Below, piece by piece: positions 1-9,327 of a stretch of 64,000 nt of DNA. Source of the stretch: an uncultured Lachnospiraceae bacterium (GTDB taxonomy: Bacteria; Bacillota; Clostridia; Lachnospirales; Lachnospiraceae); the NCBI GenBank assembly GCA_910586315.1, contig CAJUIP010000004.1, forward strand, positions 66,902-130,901. The letters run 5' to 3'. Position 1 is the first letter of the stretch, and every line of letters begins with the position of its first letter. The notes under the pieces are model-generated. The model saw only the letters and a list, made by a program, of their open reading frames with translations. It had not been told where the DNA came from and searched no databases. A program made the position numbers and the translations under genes.

Positions 1-1
1 T

Positions 2-466
2 GTATACAGAAGAAGCGAAGCTGAGCTTCCGGCACGTGTGGAAGAGGTGCACCATGCAAAAGAAGAGGGCGTTATCTTTGACCTCCTCACAAACCCGGTT
101 GAAATCCTTGTGGATGAAAAGGGCTGGGTAAAGGGAATGACCGTAATCCGTATGGAGCTTGGCGAGCCAGATGCATCCGGAAGAAGACGTCCGGTTGAGG
201 TTCCCGGTTCCGAGTTCACAATTGACTGTGACGCGGTAATCATGTCCCTTGGAACATCCCCGAACCCGTTAATTTCCTCCACAACAGGCGGACTGGAAAT
301 CAACAAGCACAGATGTATCGTGGCCGATGAAAAGAACGGCCAGACTTCCAGAGAAGGCGTATTTGCAGGCGGCGATGCCGTAACTGGTGCGGCAACTGTA
401 ATTCTTGCCATGGAGGCAGGAAAAGCAGGTGCCCGTGGAATTCATGAGTACTTAAGCAATAAATAA
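2..466 (+). CDS. gltD: Glutamate synthase small subunit (GltD-type), C-terminal part
   Basis: Partial gene, open at the left window edge. The reading frame runs from base 2 and begins with a YRRSEAELPAR-like stretch, the hallmark of the GltD/dihydropyrimidine dehydrogenase flavoprotein family. Near the C-terminus are the NAD(P)H/FAD-fold motifs VIMSLGTSPNP and VFAGGDAVTGAATVILAMEAGK, the latter being the conserved GGD segment that contacts FAD. In this family the subunit passes electrons from NADPH to the glutamate-forming large subunit. Such proteins in Clostridia are also annotated as NADPH-dependent glutamate synthase or as NfnB-like ferredoxin:NADP reductase subunits, and the fragment cannot separate these. 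Ends with TAA and is followed by a strong hairpin terminator. Confidence 0.85.
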   Translation, partial: VYRRSEAELPARVEEVHHAKEEGVIFDLLTNPVEILVDEKGWVKGMTVIRMELGEPDASGRRRPVEVPGSEFTIDCDAVIMSLGTSPNPLISSTTGGLEINKHRCIVADEKNGQTSREGVFAGGDAVTGAATVILAMEAGKAGARGIHEYLSNK

Positions 467-490
467 AGACGATGGAAGACGTTTGCATGC

Positions 491-525
491 TGCCGCAGGA
501 GATTTTTCCTGCGGCAGTTCTTTCC
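491..525 (+). terminator. Rho-independent terminator after gltD
   Basis: A perfect 9-bp stem (TGCCGCAGG / CCTGCGGCA) with a short T-rich loop, followed by a pyrimidine-rich run, sits 25 bases after the gltD stop codon. Confidence 0.75.
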
Positions 526-738
526 ACGTACATCATTTCTTAAATAACAGGACAAATGACTTGCCTGTTTCTCCGATTGCACAGATCAAAAACGCAGCCC
601 CACTATGCCTGCGTTTTTGACCCGCACACCGGAAAACATTCGTATATGCTGCTTTCGCAGTCTGCCCCGGCGCTTGGGCAGGGGGAAAAACCTTCCCCAT
701 CCGTGCACCCTGGAGATAAGTATCTGGAGATAAGTAGA

Positions 739-2088
739 ATGAAAAGAAATATTGACCTGCTTCATGAACCGATTCTTCCGGCTCTAACCAGACTTGCCCT
801 CCCCATTATGGCTACTTCGCTGGTTCAGATGGCCTATAACCTGACGGATATGGCCTGGATAGGCCGCGTGGGCGTGGGAGCCGTGTCAGCGGTGGGCTCG
901 GCATCCATGTTTACGTGGTTTTCCCAGGGCGTCAGCAACCTGGCCAAAATGGGAGGGCAGGTTAAAGTGGCTCATGCCCTTGGACAGGGAGACAGGAAGG
1001 GGGCGTCAGAATATGCTCAGGGAGCGTTTCAGATCGGGATTTTGTTTGCCCTGATTTTCGGTTTCCTTACCATCACATGCCGGAAAGGCCTGATCGGCTT
1101 TTTCAATATGAAAAACCCAGAGATCATCCGGAACGCAGAGTTGTATCTGATGATTACCTGCGGATTGATTTTGTTTTCTTTTTTAAACGTGATTTTTACC
1201 GGCGTTCTCACAGCGTCCGGAGACAGCAGAACGCCTTTTTTATCTAATGTGATCGGACTTGTGATCAATATGATTCTGGACCCGGTTTTGATCTTCGGCC
1301 TGGGGCCGCTTCCCCCCATGGGAGTGGCCGGGGCGGCGTTTGCCACCGTAGGGGCCCAGGCGGTGGTGACGGCAGTGTTCCTTTTTTCCATCCGCAGGGA
1401 CACCATTCTCTTTGACAAGGTGAAGATTCTGCGTCCCACATCTATGGTTCATATGAAACAGATTTTGAGAATCGGGTTCCCGGCGGCCGTCCAGAGCATG
1501 ATTTACAGTGGTATTTCCATGGTGCTTACCAGGCTGGTAGCCGGTTTCGGAGATACCGCTATTGCGGTACAGCGGGTAGGAAGCCAGATCGAGTCGGTGT
1601 CCTGGATGACAGCCGACGGTTTTGCAGCGGCCATCAACTCCTTTGTGGGGCAGAACTTCGGCGCAAAGCAGTGGGACAGGGTAAAGAAGGGATATATAAA
1701 GGCGGCCCGGATCATGTTTCTGTGGGGGATGTTCTCCACAGGACTTCTGATTTTTGCGGCGGAACCCATTTTCAGAATTTTTATTTATGAGACAAATGTG
1801 GTGGCCGATGGAATCATTTATCTTCAGGTTCTTGGGGTGTCCCAGATGTTTATGTGTGAGGAAATTCTTACCACGGGAGCCCTTTCCGGTCTTGGAAAGA
1901 CCATGCAGGCCTCTGTCATCAGCATTATTCTTACCTCAGCGCGGATCCCCATGGCGCTTTTATTTGTGATGACGCCCCTGGGACTTTCGGGAATCTGGTG
2001 GGCCATCACCCTGTCCAGCGTTTTAAAAGGAATCGTGTACATGATTTATTTTATGGCAATCATGAGAAAAATGCCGGAAACGGCATAG
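739..2088 (+). CDS. MATE family multidrug efflux transporter
   Basis: About 450 residues with a dozen hydrophobic segments, the usual MATE size and topology. Typical motifs are visible: an N-terminal PALTRLALPIMATSLVQMAYNLTDMAWIGR segment (shown here in words as the MATE half-domain start), the NVIGLVINMILDPVLIFG loop of the first half and FVGQNFGAKQWDR of the second half. The frame is open upstream to 556, but I place the start at ATG 739: it is preceded by GGAGATAAG and the MATE homology begins right after it. Members exchange Na+ or H+ for organic cations or drugs across the cytoplasmic membrane. Followed closely by a second, different MATE gene, so the two may be co-transcribed. Substrate unknown. 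Confidence 0.9.
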   Translation: MKRNIDLLHEPILPALTRLALPIMATSLVQMAYNLTDMAWIGRVGVGAVSAVGSASMFTWFSQGVSNLAKMGGQVKVAHALGQGDRKGASEYAQGAFQIGILFALIFGFLTITCRKGLIGFFNMKNPEIIRNAELYLMITCGLILFSFLNVIFTGVLTASGDSRTPFLSNVIGLVINMILDPVLIFGLGPLPPMGVAGAAFATVGAQAVVTAVFLFSIRRDTILFDKVKILRPTSMVHMKQILRIGFPAAVQSMIYSGISMVLTRLVAGFGDTAIAVQRVGSQIESVSWMTADGFAAAINSFVGQNFGAKQWDRVKKGYIKAARIMFLWGMFSTGLLIFAAEPIFRIFIYETNVVADGIIYLQVLGVSQMFMCEEILTTGALSGLGKTMQASVISIILTSARIPMALLFVMTPLGLSGIWWAITLSSVLKGIVYMIYFMAIMRKMPETA

Positions 2089-2166
2089 AGCGCGACGGTC
2101 CAGGCAGAGCAGCGTGGTGAACGCGCCCTGGGCTGTTATAGAAAAACAACAGACGGAGGGAGTTTT

Positions 2167-3573
2167 ATGAAGAAAAATATGACTCAGGAGGAGCGGTACG
2201 CGATGATGACGGAGACTCCGGTTTCCAGGCTGATTCCCAGTCTGGCGGTGCCCACCATCATCAGTATGTTGGTGACATCCATCTATAATATGGCCGATAC
2301 CTTTTTTGTAAGTCAGATCAATACCAGCGCCTCCGCAGCCGTGGGTATTATTTATTCTCTGATGGCCATGATTCAGGCCATAGGCTTTACCCTGGGAATG
2401 GGTGCGGGAAATTTCATATCCAGAAGTCTCGGAAAAAGAGATGAAGAAATTGCAGTCCGCACGGCGGCAACGGCCTTTTATACGGCGGTTTCCGTGGGGC
2501 TTCTCATGACCGTAACCGGTCTTCTGGGCCTGGACAGACTGGTGCGTATGCTGGGAGCAACGGAAACCATTGCGCCCTATGCCAGGGACTATGCCAGATA
2601 TATTCTTCTGGGGGCGCCCGTGATGACAGGCTCCTTTGTGATGAATAACCTCCTGCGTTCCCAGGGCTTTGCCTTTTACTCCATGCTGGGAATTACCACG
2701 GGCGGTATTTTGAATATGATTCTGGACCCGATTTTTATTTTTGGCTTCGGGCTTGGAATTTCCGGAGCGGCTCTGGCCACGGTTTTAAGCCAGTGCATCA
2801 GCTTTGGAATTCTGTTTTTCCAGTGCAATTTTCGAAAGGGCTGTATCAGACTTCGTATCAGTAAGTTTACGCCCACAGGGAAGATTTACGGGGAGATTCT
2901 CCATGCGGGACTTCCCTCTCTCTGCCGCCAGGGCCTAGCCAGCGCGGCGGCAGTGGTCCTTAACGTGGCGGCCAACCCCTTTGGAGACGCGGCCATCGCG
3001 GCCATGTCCATTGTGACCAGGTATATGATGTTCATTAACTCGGCTCTGATCGGCTTTGGCCAGGGCTTCCAGCCGGTATGCGGCTTTAATTTCGGCGCCA
3101 AACGGTACGACCGGGTCCTGGAGTCTTTCTGGTTTTGCTTAAAGGTGGCTTTGGTTCTTCTTACCACTCTGGGGGCCATAAGCTTTCTGGGCGCGGAGAA
3201 CATTATGGGAGTATTCCGGAGGGGTGACAGAGAAGTCATTGAAATAGGAACCTGGGCGCTGCGGTTCCAATGCCTGACTATGCCACTCCAGGCCTGGATC
3301 ATCATGTCAAATATGCTGACCCAGTCCATCGGCTACGGTTTTCGGGCATCCATTGTGGCTGCGGGACGCCAGGGAATCTTTTTTATTCCGGCCCTTTTAA
3401 CGCTTCCGAGGATTTTTGGGATTACGGGACTTCAGCTTTCCCAGACGACGGCGGATGTATGTACCGCAGTTATGGCGGCGGTGATCGTCCTTGGCATATT
3501 AAAGGAGCTGAAAGAAAAAGCCGGTTGCTGTTCCTCCCATGGCGAGTCCCCTCATGATGAGTCCCTGCGCTGA
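2167..3573 (+). CDS. MATE family efflux transporter (second copy)
   Basis: 468 residues, 12 hydrophobic segments, start ATG preceded by a clear GGAGGGAG ribosome binding site. The N-terminal 'SLAVPTIISMLVTSIYNMAD' segment, the 'NMILDPIFIFGFGLGISGAA' loop and 'GFQPVCGFNFGAKRYDRV' are standard MATE landmarks of the NorM/DinF-like bacterial branch. It is only distantly similar to the neighbouring MATE gene, so it is not a recent tandem duplicate. Role: proton- or sodium-coupled export of small molecules. No regulator lies beside it. Confidence 0.9.
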   Translation: MKKNMTQEERYAMMTETPVSRLIPSLAVPTIISMLVTSIYNMADTFFVSQINTSASAAVGIIYSLMAMIQAIGFTLGMGAGNFISRSLGKRDEEIAVRTAATAFYTAVSVGLLMTVTGLLGLDRLVRMLGATETIAPYARDYARYILLGAPVMTGSFVMNNLLRSQGFAFYSMLGITTGGILNMILDPIFIFGFGLGISGAALATVLSQCISFGILFFQCNFRKGCIRLRISKFTPTGKIYGEILHAGLPSLCRQGLASAAAVVLNVAANPFGDAAIAAMSIVTRYMMFINSALIGFGQGFQPVCGFNFGAKRYDRVLESFWFCLKVALVLLTTLGAISFLGAENIMGVFRRGDREVIEIGTWALRFQCLTMPLQAWIIMSNMLTQSIGYGFRASIVAAGRQGIFFIPALLTLPRIFGITGLQLSQTTADVCTAVMAAVIVLGILKELKEKAGCCSSHGESPHDESLR

Positions 3574-3827
3574 TTCGTTATGGGCCGGTATCGTTCTGCG
3601 GCCAAAGCGTATGCCCCCTCCTGCGAGCAGTAACATTTAAAATGGGCATATGCTGTTATGTTCACAGGGCGCCTGTGGACGGTAATAAAAGATGAAGTAA
3701 AGATGAAGAAGTGAAAAATTTATCGAAAAAAACTATGGACGAAATTGGTATTTTGTGAGAAAATGTATAAAGAATGATGTGATTTTTTTAACAAGGAAAT
3801 CCTCTATATTTTGAAAGGAGTCTTAAC

Positions 3828-4520
3828 ATGATTTATTCACAAGAAGTAGAGAAAATGTGTACAGTTGCTCAGGGCGTCAACCATGGCGCCGCTCCGATTC
3901 CGGAGGAAGCAAAGTGGGTACAGTCTAAGGAGATTAAAGATATTTCCGGCCTGACTCATGGTATCGGCTGGTGCGCTCCGCAGCAGGGAGCATGTAAGCT
4001 GACCCTGAATGTAAAGGAAGGAATTATTCAGGAGGCTCTGGTTGAGACCATTGGATGTTCCGGTATGACTCATTCCGCGGCGATGGCGGCAGAGATTCTT
4101 CCGGGAAGAACTGTTTTAGAGGCTCTGAATACAGACCTTGTTTGTGATGCAATTAATACAGCCATGAGGGAGTTATTCCTCCAGATCGTTTATGGAAGAA
4201 CGCAGAGCGCATTTTCCGAGGATGGCCTTCCCATCGGCGCAGGGCTGGAAGACCTTGGCAAGGGACTTCGTTCCCAGATTGGTACCATGTACGGAACTCT
4301 GAAAAAGGGTCCCCGTTATCTGGAAATGGCAGAAGGCTACGTAACGGGAATTGCCCTTGACGCAGAGGACCAGATCATCGGCTACCAGTTCGTGAACCTT
4401 GGAAAGATGACCGATTTCATCAAGAAAGGCGACGATCCCAATACCGCATATGAGAAAGCAAAGGGACAGTATGGCCGCGTTGCCGATGCCGTAAAGATCA
4501 TCGACCCGAGACAGGAGTAA
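3828..4520 (+). CDS. NifU-like iron-sulfur cluster assembly scaffold protein
   Basis: 230 residues with the NifU-N/IscU-like fold signature: conserved cysteines in 'GIGWCAPQQGACKL', 'VETIGCSGMTHSAAMAAEIL' and 'NTDLVCDAINTAMRELFLQI'. These match the scaffold protein that in Clostridia is found next to the GGGtGRT gene, as it is here (33 bases apart). The family is thought to hold or build Fe-S clusters. The ribosome binding site GAAAGGAG lies 8 bases before ATG 3828. The roughly 250-bp leader upstream (3574-3827) is A/T-rich and probably holds the promoter, but I could not settle on one -35/-10 pair. Confidence 0.85.
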   Translation: MIYSQEVEKMCTVAQGVNHGAAPIPEEAKWVQSKEIKDISGLTHGIGWCAPQQGACKLTLNVKEGIIQEALVETIGCSGMTHSAAMAAEILPGRTVLEALNTDLVCDAINTAMRELFLQIVYGRTQSAFSEDGLPIGAGLEDLGKGLRSQIGTMYGTLKKGPRYLEMAEGYVTGIALDAEDQIIGYQFVNLGKMTDFIKKGDDPNTAYEKAKGQYGRVADAVKIIDPRQE

Positions 4521-4553
4521 GAGTAGAGTCATTATTTAGGAGGAAATAGTATC

Positions 4554-5573
4554 ATGGCATTATTTGAATCATATGAGAGAAGAATTGACAAGATCAATTC
4601 CGTATTAAACAGCTATGGAATTGCTTCCATCGAAGAGGCAGAAAAAATCACAAAAGACGCGGGTTTAAACGTATATGACCAGGTGAAGAAAATCCAGCCC
4701 ATCTGTTTTGAGAACGCATGCTGGGCTTACACTGTCGGCGCCGCCATCGCTATCAAGAAGAACTGCCGCAGAGCCGCAGACGCTGCCGCCGCCATCGGCG
4801 AGGGTCTTCAGGCTTTCTGCATCCCGGGTTCCGTTGCGGACCAGAGAAAGGTTGGCCTTGGACATGGAAACCTTGGAAAGATGCTTCTGGAAGAGGACAC
4901 CGACTGCTTCTGCTTTTTAGCAGGTCATGAATCTTTTGCTGCCGCTGAGGGAGCCATCGGTATCGCAGAAAAAGCAAACAAGGTTCGTAAGAAACCTCTC
5001 CGCGTTATCTTAAACGGTCTTGGGAAGGACGCGGCGCAGGTGATTTCCCGCATCAATGGATTTACATATGTTGAGACAAAGATGAATTACTATACAGGCG
5101 AGGTGGAGGAAGTGTTCCGTAAGTGCTACTCCACAGATCCGGAGAGTCCACGCGCAAAGGTAAACTGCTATGGCGCCAACGATGTGACCGAGGGCGTTGC
5201 CATCATGTGGAAGGAAGGCGTTGATGTTTCTATCACCGGAAACTCCACCAACCCCACGCGGTTCCAGCATCCCGTAGCAGGCACCTATAAGAAGGAATGT
5301 GTGGAGAAAGGAAAGAAGTATTTCTCCGTGGCATCCGGCGGCGGCACCGGCCGTACCCTGCATCCCGATAATATGGCGGCAGGTCCGGCTTCCTATGGCA
5401 TGACCGATACTATGGGCCGTATGCATTCCGATGCCCAGTTTGCAGGTTCTTCTTCCGTTCCGGCCCATGTAGAGATGATGGGTCTCATCGGAATGGGAAA
5501 TAACCCCATGGTGGGCGCTACCGTGGCGGTTGCTGTCAGCGTGCAGGAAGCAGCCGAGGCTGGGAAATTTTAG
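4554..5573 (+). CDS. GGGtGRT protein (Fe-S scaffold partner); integration target
   Basis: 339 residues containing the diagnostic 'SGGGTGRTLHPDNMAAGP' stretch near residue 258-275 and 'MGLIGMGNNPMVGATVAVAV' near the C-terminus, which define the GGGtGRT family. The biochemical role is not established; it occurs almost always beside the NifU-like scaffold and is inferred to take part in Fe-S cluster handling. The last residues EAAEAGKF directly abut the integrated element. A sequence resembling this C-terminus (ending EQAADEGKF) reappears at the other end of the element near 57300-57348. The 3' end seen here may therefore have been supplied by the element, and the gene remains full length. Confidence 0.85.
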   Translation: MALFESYERRIDKINSVLNSYGIASIEEAEKITKDAGLNVYDQVKKIQPICFENACWAYTVGAAIAIKKNCRRAADAAAAIGEGLQAFCIPGSVADQRKVGLGHGNLGKMLLEEDTDCFCFLAGHESFAAAEGAIGIAEKANKVRKKPLRVILNGLGKDAAQVISRINGFTYVETKMNYYTGEVEEVFRKCYSTDPESPRAKVNCYGANDVTEGVAIMWKEGVDVSITGNSTNPTRFQHPVAGTYKKECVEKGKKYFSVASGGGTGRTLHPDNMAAGPASYGMTDTMGRMHSDAQFAGSSSVPAHVEMMGLIGMGNNPMVGATVAVAVSVQEAAEAGKF

Positions 5574-5600
5574 TGAAATGGCCTAAAATGGCGTAATTTC

Positions 5601-5646
5601 GAGGGTTAATCAAGTCGTGATTCGGTTTGATTAGCCCTCTTTTTTT
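5601..5646 (+). terminator. Terminator after GGGtGRT gene
   Basis: GAGGGTTAATCAA pairs with TTGATTAGCCCTC (one G-T wobble) and is followed by seven T. It lies on the element side of the left junction and ends GGGtGRT operon transcription before the integrase. Confidence 0.85.
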
Positions 5647-5663
5647 GTGGGAAAGGCTCACGT

Positions 5664-5705
5664 AAGACCCAGGCAAGACCCAGACCGTAAGACACACAAG
5701 ACACA
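5664..5705 (+). other. Left-end direct repeats, candidate integrase arm sites
   Basis: Four direct copies of AAGACmCA begin at 5664, 5675, 5689 and 5698 (AAGACCCA twice, AAGACACA twice). They lie between the GGGtGRT terminator and the integrase gene. Related AAGAC copies sit at the opposite end (57256 and 57267), again 11 bases apart. Lambda-type tyrosine integrases bind short direct repeats in such flanking arms, so this is the likely left arm of the attachment site. Confidence 0.65.
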
Positions 5706-5842
5706 CTTTCCTGTCATGGGGAGCCGAGGCGTGGCAGACAGTGCCTGAGCATTATCAGATGCTCAGTTATGCTTCTGTGCCAGTTATGAGTGGATTCTGT
5801 GTATAGCAAATGTAATTTTTTTTTCTATTGGAGGTGTTGCTT

Positions 5843-7027
5843 ATGAAAAGGGCAAATGGGACAGGCATGATATTCAAGATTAAAGGAGGCAGTCGGCGCA
5901 AACCCTGGCGAGTCAGAATTACGGTTGGCTGGGAGTTTAACGAGTTGACAGGCAAGTCAAAGCAAATCATAAAAACCCTTGGATATTATGCCACCAGACG
6001 TGAGGCAGAAATGGCATTAAACGAGTATCTGGAGGAACCATACAATATCAGCGATAAAGATATTACTTTTTCGGAGTTGTATGAAAAGTGGTCAGACAGC
6101 TATTTTCCCACTTTGTCAGGGGTATCCTCAGAGCGCACGATTACCAGTGCATACCGTTATATGCATCCGATTTATAATATGAAAGTCCGTGATATTCGTG
6201 TACGGCATTTGGAGGGTTGCCTGCAAGATGGGTATGTAATCCCCGATAGAGGGAAGGAAAAGGGCAAGAAGCGGTATGCCAGCGCATGTACGAAGGGACG
6301 TATGAAGTCGGTATTCAATTTGATGTTTGACTACGCTCTGAAGTACGACATTATAAAGACAAATTATGCCAGAAACTTTGACCTTGGCAAAGAAGCAGCG
6401 GAGCAAAAGCGCAGGGATCAAAAGCCAATTTCCATATTTACCAATGACGAACTGGGGCTTTTATGGGAGAACTTAGGCAAGATAAAATTTGTAGATATGA
6501 TTCTTGTGGGTATTTACTCAGGCTGGAGGCCGCAGGAGTTGTCTATTTTGAAGATTGAAGACATTGACTTGGAGAACAATACGTTTTTCGGAGGTCTTAA
6601 GACGGAGGCAGGAAAGAACCGATACGTTCCCATCCATCCGCTGATTCGGGAGTTGGTGGTAAGGCGGTATGAAGAGGCAGTGGAGGCGAACAGCAAGTTT
6701 TTGTTTAATGACCCCGAAGGCCAGAGGGGTACTACTCTGACCTATGACAAATACCGCAACAGGTTTAATAAAGTGATGACTCGCCTGGGTATGACGCATA
6801 GACCCCATGAAACCCGTCACACGTTTTCTACACTGGCAAAGGCTTATGATATGAGGGACAATGTCCGTAGGCTGATTATTGGCCATAGCATTGTGGATTT
6901 TACTGACCGTGTGTACACTCATCCTTTGTTGGAGGAGTTGCAGAGTGAGATGGGTAAGATAGGAAAATGGTATCCTTATGGGGTTACACCGGAGCCAGTT
7001 GTGGATGATAAAGGTGAAGATGAGTAG
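5843..7027 (+). CDS. int: Tyrosine-type site-specific integrase
   Basis: 394 residues from ATG 5843, which has GGAGGTG eight bases upstream; the frame is also open from a TTG at 5828. The N-terminus (GTGMIFKIKGG...WRVRITVGW) resembles the arm-binding AP2-like domain of Tn916/lambda-type integrases. A SAM-like core-binding domain follows. The catalytic domain carries the expected residues: Arg near 228 in YSGWRPQEL, His-x-x-Arg-His near 322-326 in HETRHTF, the GHS motif, and Tyr near 358 in DRVYTH. It catalyses insertion into and excision from the GGGtGRT 3' end. As first gene of the element next to putative arm repeats, it is the natural integrase for the whole unit. Confidence 0.95.
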   Translation: MKRANGTGMIFKIKGGSRRKPWRVRITVGWEFNELTGKSKQIIKTLGYYATRREAEMALNEYLEEPYNISDKDITFSELYEKWSDSYFPTLSGVSSERTITSAYRYMHPIYNMKVRDIRVRHLEGCLQDGYVIPDRGKEKGKKRYASACTKGRMKSVFNLMFDYALKYDIIKTNYARNFDLGKEAAEQKRRDQKPISIFTNDELGLLWENLGKIKFVDMILVGIYSGWRPQELSILKIEDIDLENNTFFGGLKTEAGKNRYVPIHPLIRELVVRRYEEAVEANSKFLFNDPEGQRGTTLTYDKYRNRFNKVMTRLGMTHRPHETRHTFSTLAKAYDMRDNVRRLIIGHSIVDFTDRVYTHPLLEELQSEMGKIGKWYPYGVTPEPVVDDKGEDE

Positions 7028-7081
7028 GAGTTTGAGGAGGCGGTAAAAATATATAAAGAGTCCAGCAATCAGGGGTATCCC

Positions 7082-7104
7082 AAGCCCCTAGATGGGCTAT
7101 TTTT
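7082..7104 (+). terminator. Weak terminator after integrase
   Basis: A short stem AGCCC...GGGCT followed by ATTTTT lies about 55 bases after the integrase stop. The stem is only five base pairs, so efficiency is doubtful. Confidence 0.4.
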
Positions 7105-7133
7105 ATGGTAATGGATAATTTTGGCAGTTTTTG

Positions 7134-7162
7134 TTGAGGCTTGTCGTGACATGTGATACAAT
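7134..7162 (+). promoter_or_regulatory. Sigma-A type promoter for methyltransferase gene
   Basis: TTGAGG at 7134-7139 and TACAAT at 7157-7162 are separated by exactly 17 bases. They lie 30 bases before the methyltransferase start codon and just after the integrase terminator. Confidence 0.6.
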
Positions 7163-7191
7163 CATGTTATCAAAAGCGGGAGGTAAATGTT

Positions 7192-9168
7192 ATGACACAT
7201 CAAGAAGCTCAGTTACTACTGGATAGCATGTTAATGCCCTTTAACATCCACAAAAGGCGGCTTCAGGCTAATGCTACATTGTCTGACAACGAAAAGGAGT
7301 TGCTGTTACAGATTGTGGTTGATTTCGAAGGGGTGGGGGAGAAGTACGATTACAAAAAAGCCTTGGCTGATATTGCCACCATTATGCGGAGATACGTAAA
7401 GGAGGCTGATGGATCAACCGAGGAGGGTAACAAGTATGTGATTCAGCCAGAGGCTTTACCTTTCCTGATTCATCAGGTGCTGTTTTTTGTGGCAGTTTCA
7501 TGCAATGTATATGATTCAATGGCATCACAGAATGACATCTTGTCTGAGATAGAGAAAAATGGTGTGTCAATATCCCATAATTTCTTTAGTCGAAAGAATA
7601 CAACGCCTATCCAGTATATTTCGATGTGCAAGTACGAGCCGCCTAAAATGGTAACTAATTATATGGGGCAAAAACACGACGAGTTGAGCGTTGCAATCAA
7701 GAATCTTGTCTATCAGGCTGGAAAATATGATATTTTCTGCGATATATTTGGAGGAAGCGGAGCCGCATTACTTTCAGTGGACAGACGCAAAAACACGGGT
7801 TATGTATATAACGAGTTGAACCGAAATGTCCGTAATCTGTTTGAAGTGTTAGCTGACGACAGCAAGCACCTAGAGTTGATAGAAGAATTGGAGACACTTC
7901 AAAAAGACTTAAGAGGTGATGGCAGATGGCTTGAACATGTGGATTTTGAGCAAGAAGTTCAAGACTTTGTTTCGTCTATGAGTCGGATATCTCTCAAACA
8001 TAAGGAGTTGGTTGCGGAAGACCCATCAGACTTCGATATGGAGTACAGCGATGTTGTCAAGTGGATGCGAGATATTAGGGCAGAAGTTCTTTCTCTGTCA
8101 AACGATTTTTCCTTTTCTTTTGACGGAGAAACTTACGATAAGCAGTATCTGTTAAATGAGGTGTTCAATGATGTAGCCAATCCTACCCAAATGAACGGAT
8201 ATGAACTTTTTATGAGTTTCTTCCGTAATTACAGATTGATTTGGGCTTTCTGGTGGGACTTTGTCAGGTTTACAGTTTCTGCCATGCGGGGAGAGTTTTA
8301 CTCTGAGTTAGAGGGAAAAGTTAAATCTGAAAACCATCCTGTAATGCTACAACGTCATAAGCGGTACAGATTTTATATGTATTATGCCTATTTTATAAAT
8401 CTGTTAAACAAGTCAGGCACAATTGAGCCAGACAGCATGGTAAGGCGCGCAGTGGCCGAGATATATAAGCAGTTCTTTATCACTAATGGAAAGACGGGAG
8501 TTTCCCCTATATTGCGTATGGATGTTGATTGGAGTTATAAGGCTGGCTCTAACGCTACTAAAAGTTTCCTTGCTCAAGATTTCAGGGAGATGATTTCCAA
8601 TGTACATAAAATTGCCAGGGGTACTGTCTGTGAAGGTTTAGATTGTATTGATGTGATTAAGAAGTACCAGCATTCCAGCCAGGAGACAGGAGTAGCTCAT
8701 AACAATCCTATTTTCTACTCTGATTCTCCCTACATTGAAACTTCAGATTATACAAATGAGGCTGTAGGGGTACCGGCATTTGACTCAAACAAGATGAAGG
8801 ATTTGATTGTTGCTTTGAAAGCCAGTGGAGATAATTTTATTTTCTCATGTAGAGCCGCAAAGGGTTCAGTGAATGGCTCCGAGACAACAGATGAACTTAA
8901 AACGAGTAATATGAGGCTTAAAGCTGCTGTTTTCGATTGCTTCAGCCAAGAGTTTATCCAGGCGGACAGTCCTCTTTGGGTACTGGCAATCGAGAAAAAA
9001 GGTTCTCTGGCTAATTTGATCCAGGCCAATAAAGTTGCTGAGATTATGATTACAAACTTCGAGATAGCCGATTTCTCGTCAAACAGTGCATGCTGTAAGA
9101 ATACTACCTTCAAGACTTATACATTCCAAAACTTTATGGAAATTTGGAGTCAGAATGCAAATGTTTAA
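7192..9168 (+). CDS. D12-class (Dam-family) adenine-N6 DNA methyltransferase, large variant
   Basis: 658 residues from ATG 7192 (GGGAGGTAAATGTT upstream; the frame is open from 7153). S-adenosylmethionine motif I is visible as DIFGGSGA near residue 183-190. The preceding YMGQKHDEL resembles the Y-x-G-x-K start of D12 enzymes. The catalytic motif IV reads YSDSPYIET near 508-516, so the usual DPPY is DSPY. About 320 residues separate the two motifs, far more than in Dam (about 280 residues in total), and this long insert may be a target-recognition or extra domain. Expected reaction: methylation of adenine N6 in a specific DNA sequence. No restriction endonuclease lies beside it, so it looks like an orphan methylase. 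Whether the DSPY variant is active is not certain. Confidence 0.8.
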   Translation: MTHQEAQLLLDSMLMPFNIHKRRLQANATLSDNEKELLLQIVVDFEGVGEKYDYKKALADIATIMRRYVKEADGSTEEGNKYVIQPEALPFLIHQVLFFVAVSCNVYDSMASQNDILSEIEKNGVSISHNFFSRKNTTPIQYISMCKYEPPKMVTNYMGQKHDELSVAIKNLVYQAGKYDIFCDIFGGSGAALLSVDRRKNTGYVYNELNRNVRNLFEVLADDSKHLELIEELETLQKDLRGDGRWLEHVDFEQEVQDFVSSMSRISLKHKELVAEDPSDFDMEYSDVVKWMRDIRAEVLSLSNDFSFSFDGETYDKQYLLNEVFNDVANPTQMNGYELFMSFFRNYRLIWAFWWDFVRFTVSAMRGEFYSELEGKVKSENHPVMLQRHKRYRFYMYYAYFINLLNKSGTIEPDSMVRRAVAEIYKQFFITNGKTGVSPILRMDVDWSYKAGSNATKSFLAQDFREMISNVHKIARGTVCEGLDCIDVIKKYQHSSQETGVAHNNPIFYSDSPYIETSDYTNEAVGVPAFDSNKMKDLIVALKASGDNFIFSCRAAKGSVNGSETTDELKTSNMRLKAAVFDCFSQEFIQADSPLWVLAIEKKGSLANLIQANKVAEIMITNFEIADFSSNSACCKNTTFKTYTFQNFMEIWSQNANV

Positions 9169-9327
9169 TTGAATGGTATTCAGGGAATGAGTTTTCTCTG
9201 CCAAATCAGGGGTACTCATTCACTCATTTTCCTATAAATTCCTTTACTATCAAATAGAACCAATCAGCGGATTGTATTCCAACAGCCCCAGTCAGGGGTA
9301 TTCTAAACTTAGTAGGAGGGATTTATA

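Noticed and set aside
5548..5575. Simple direct-repeat attachment site at the two junctions
   Set aside because: The left and right gene ends agree in protein pattern but only about half of the bases are equal, so no identical core can be claimed.
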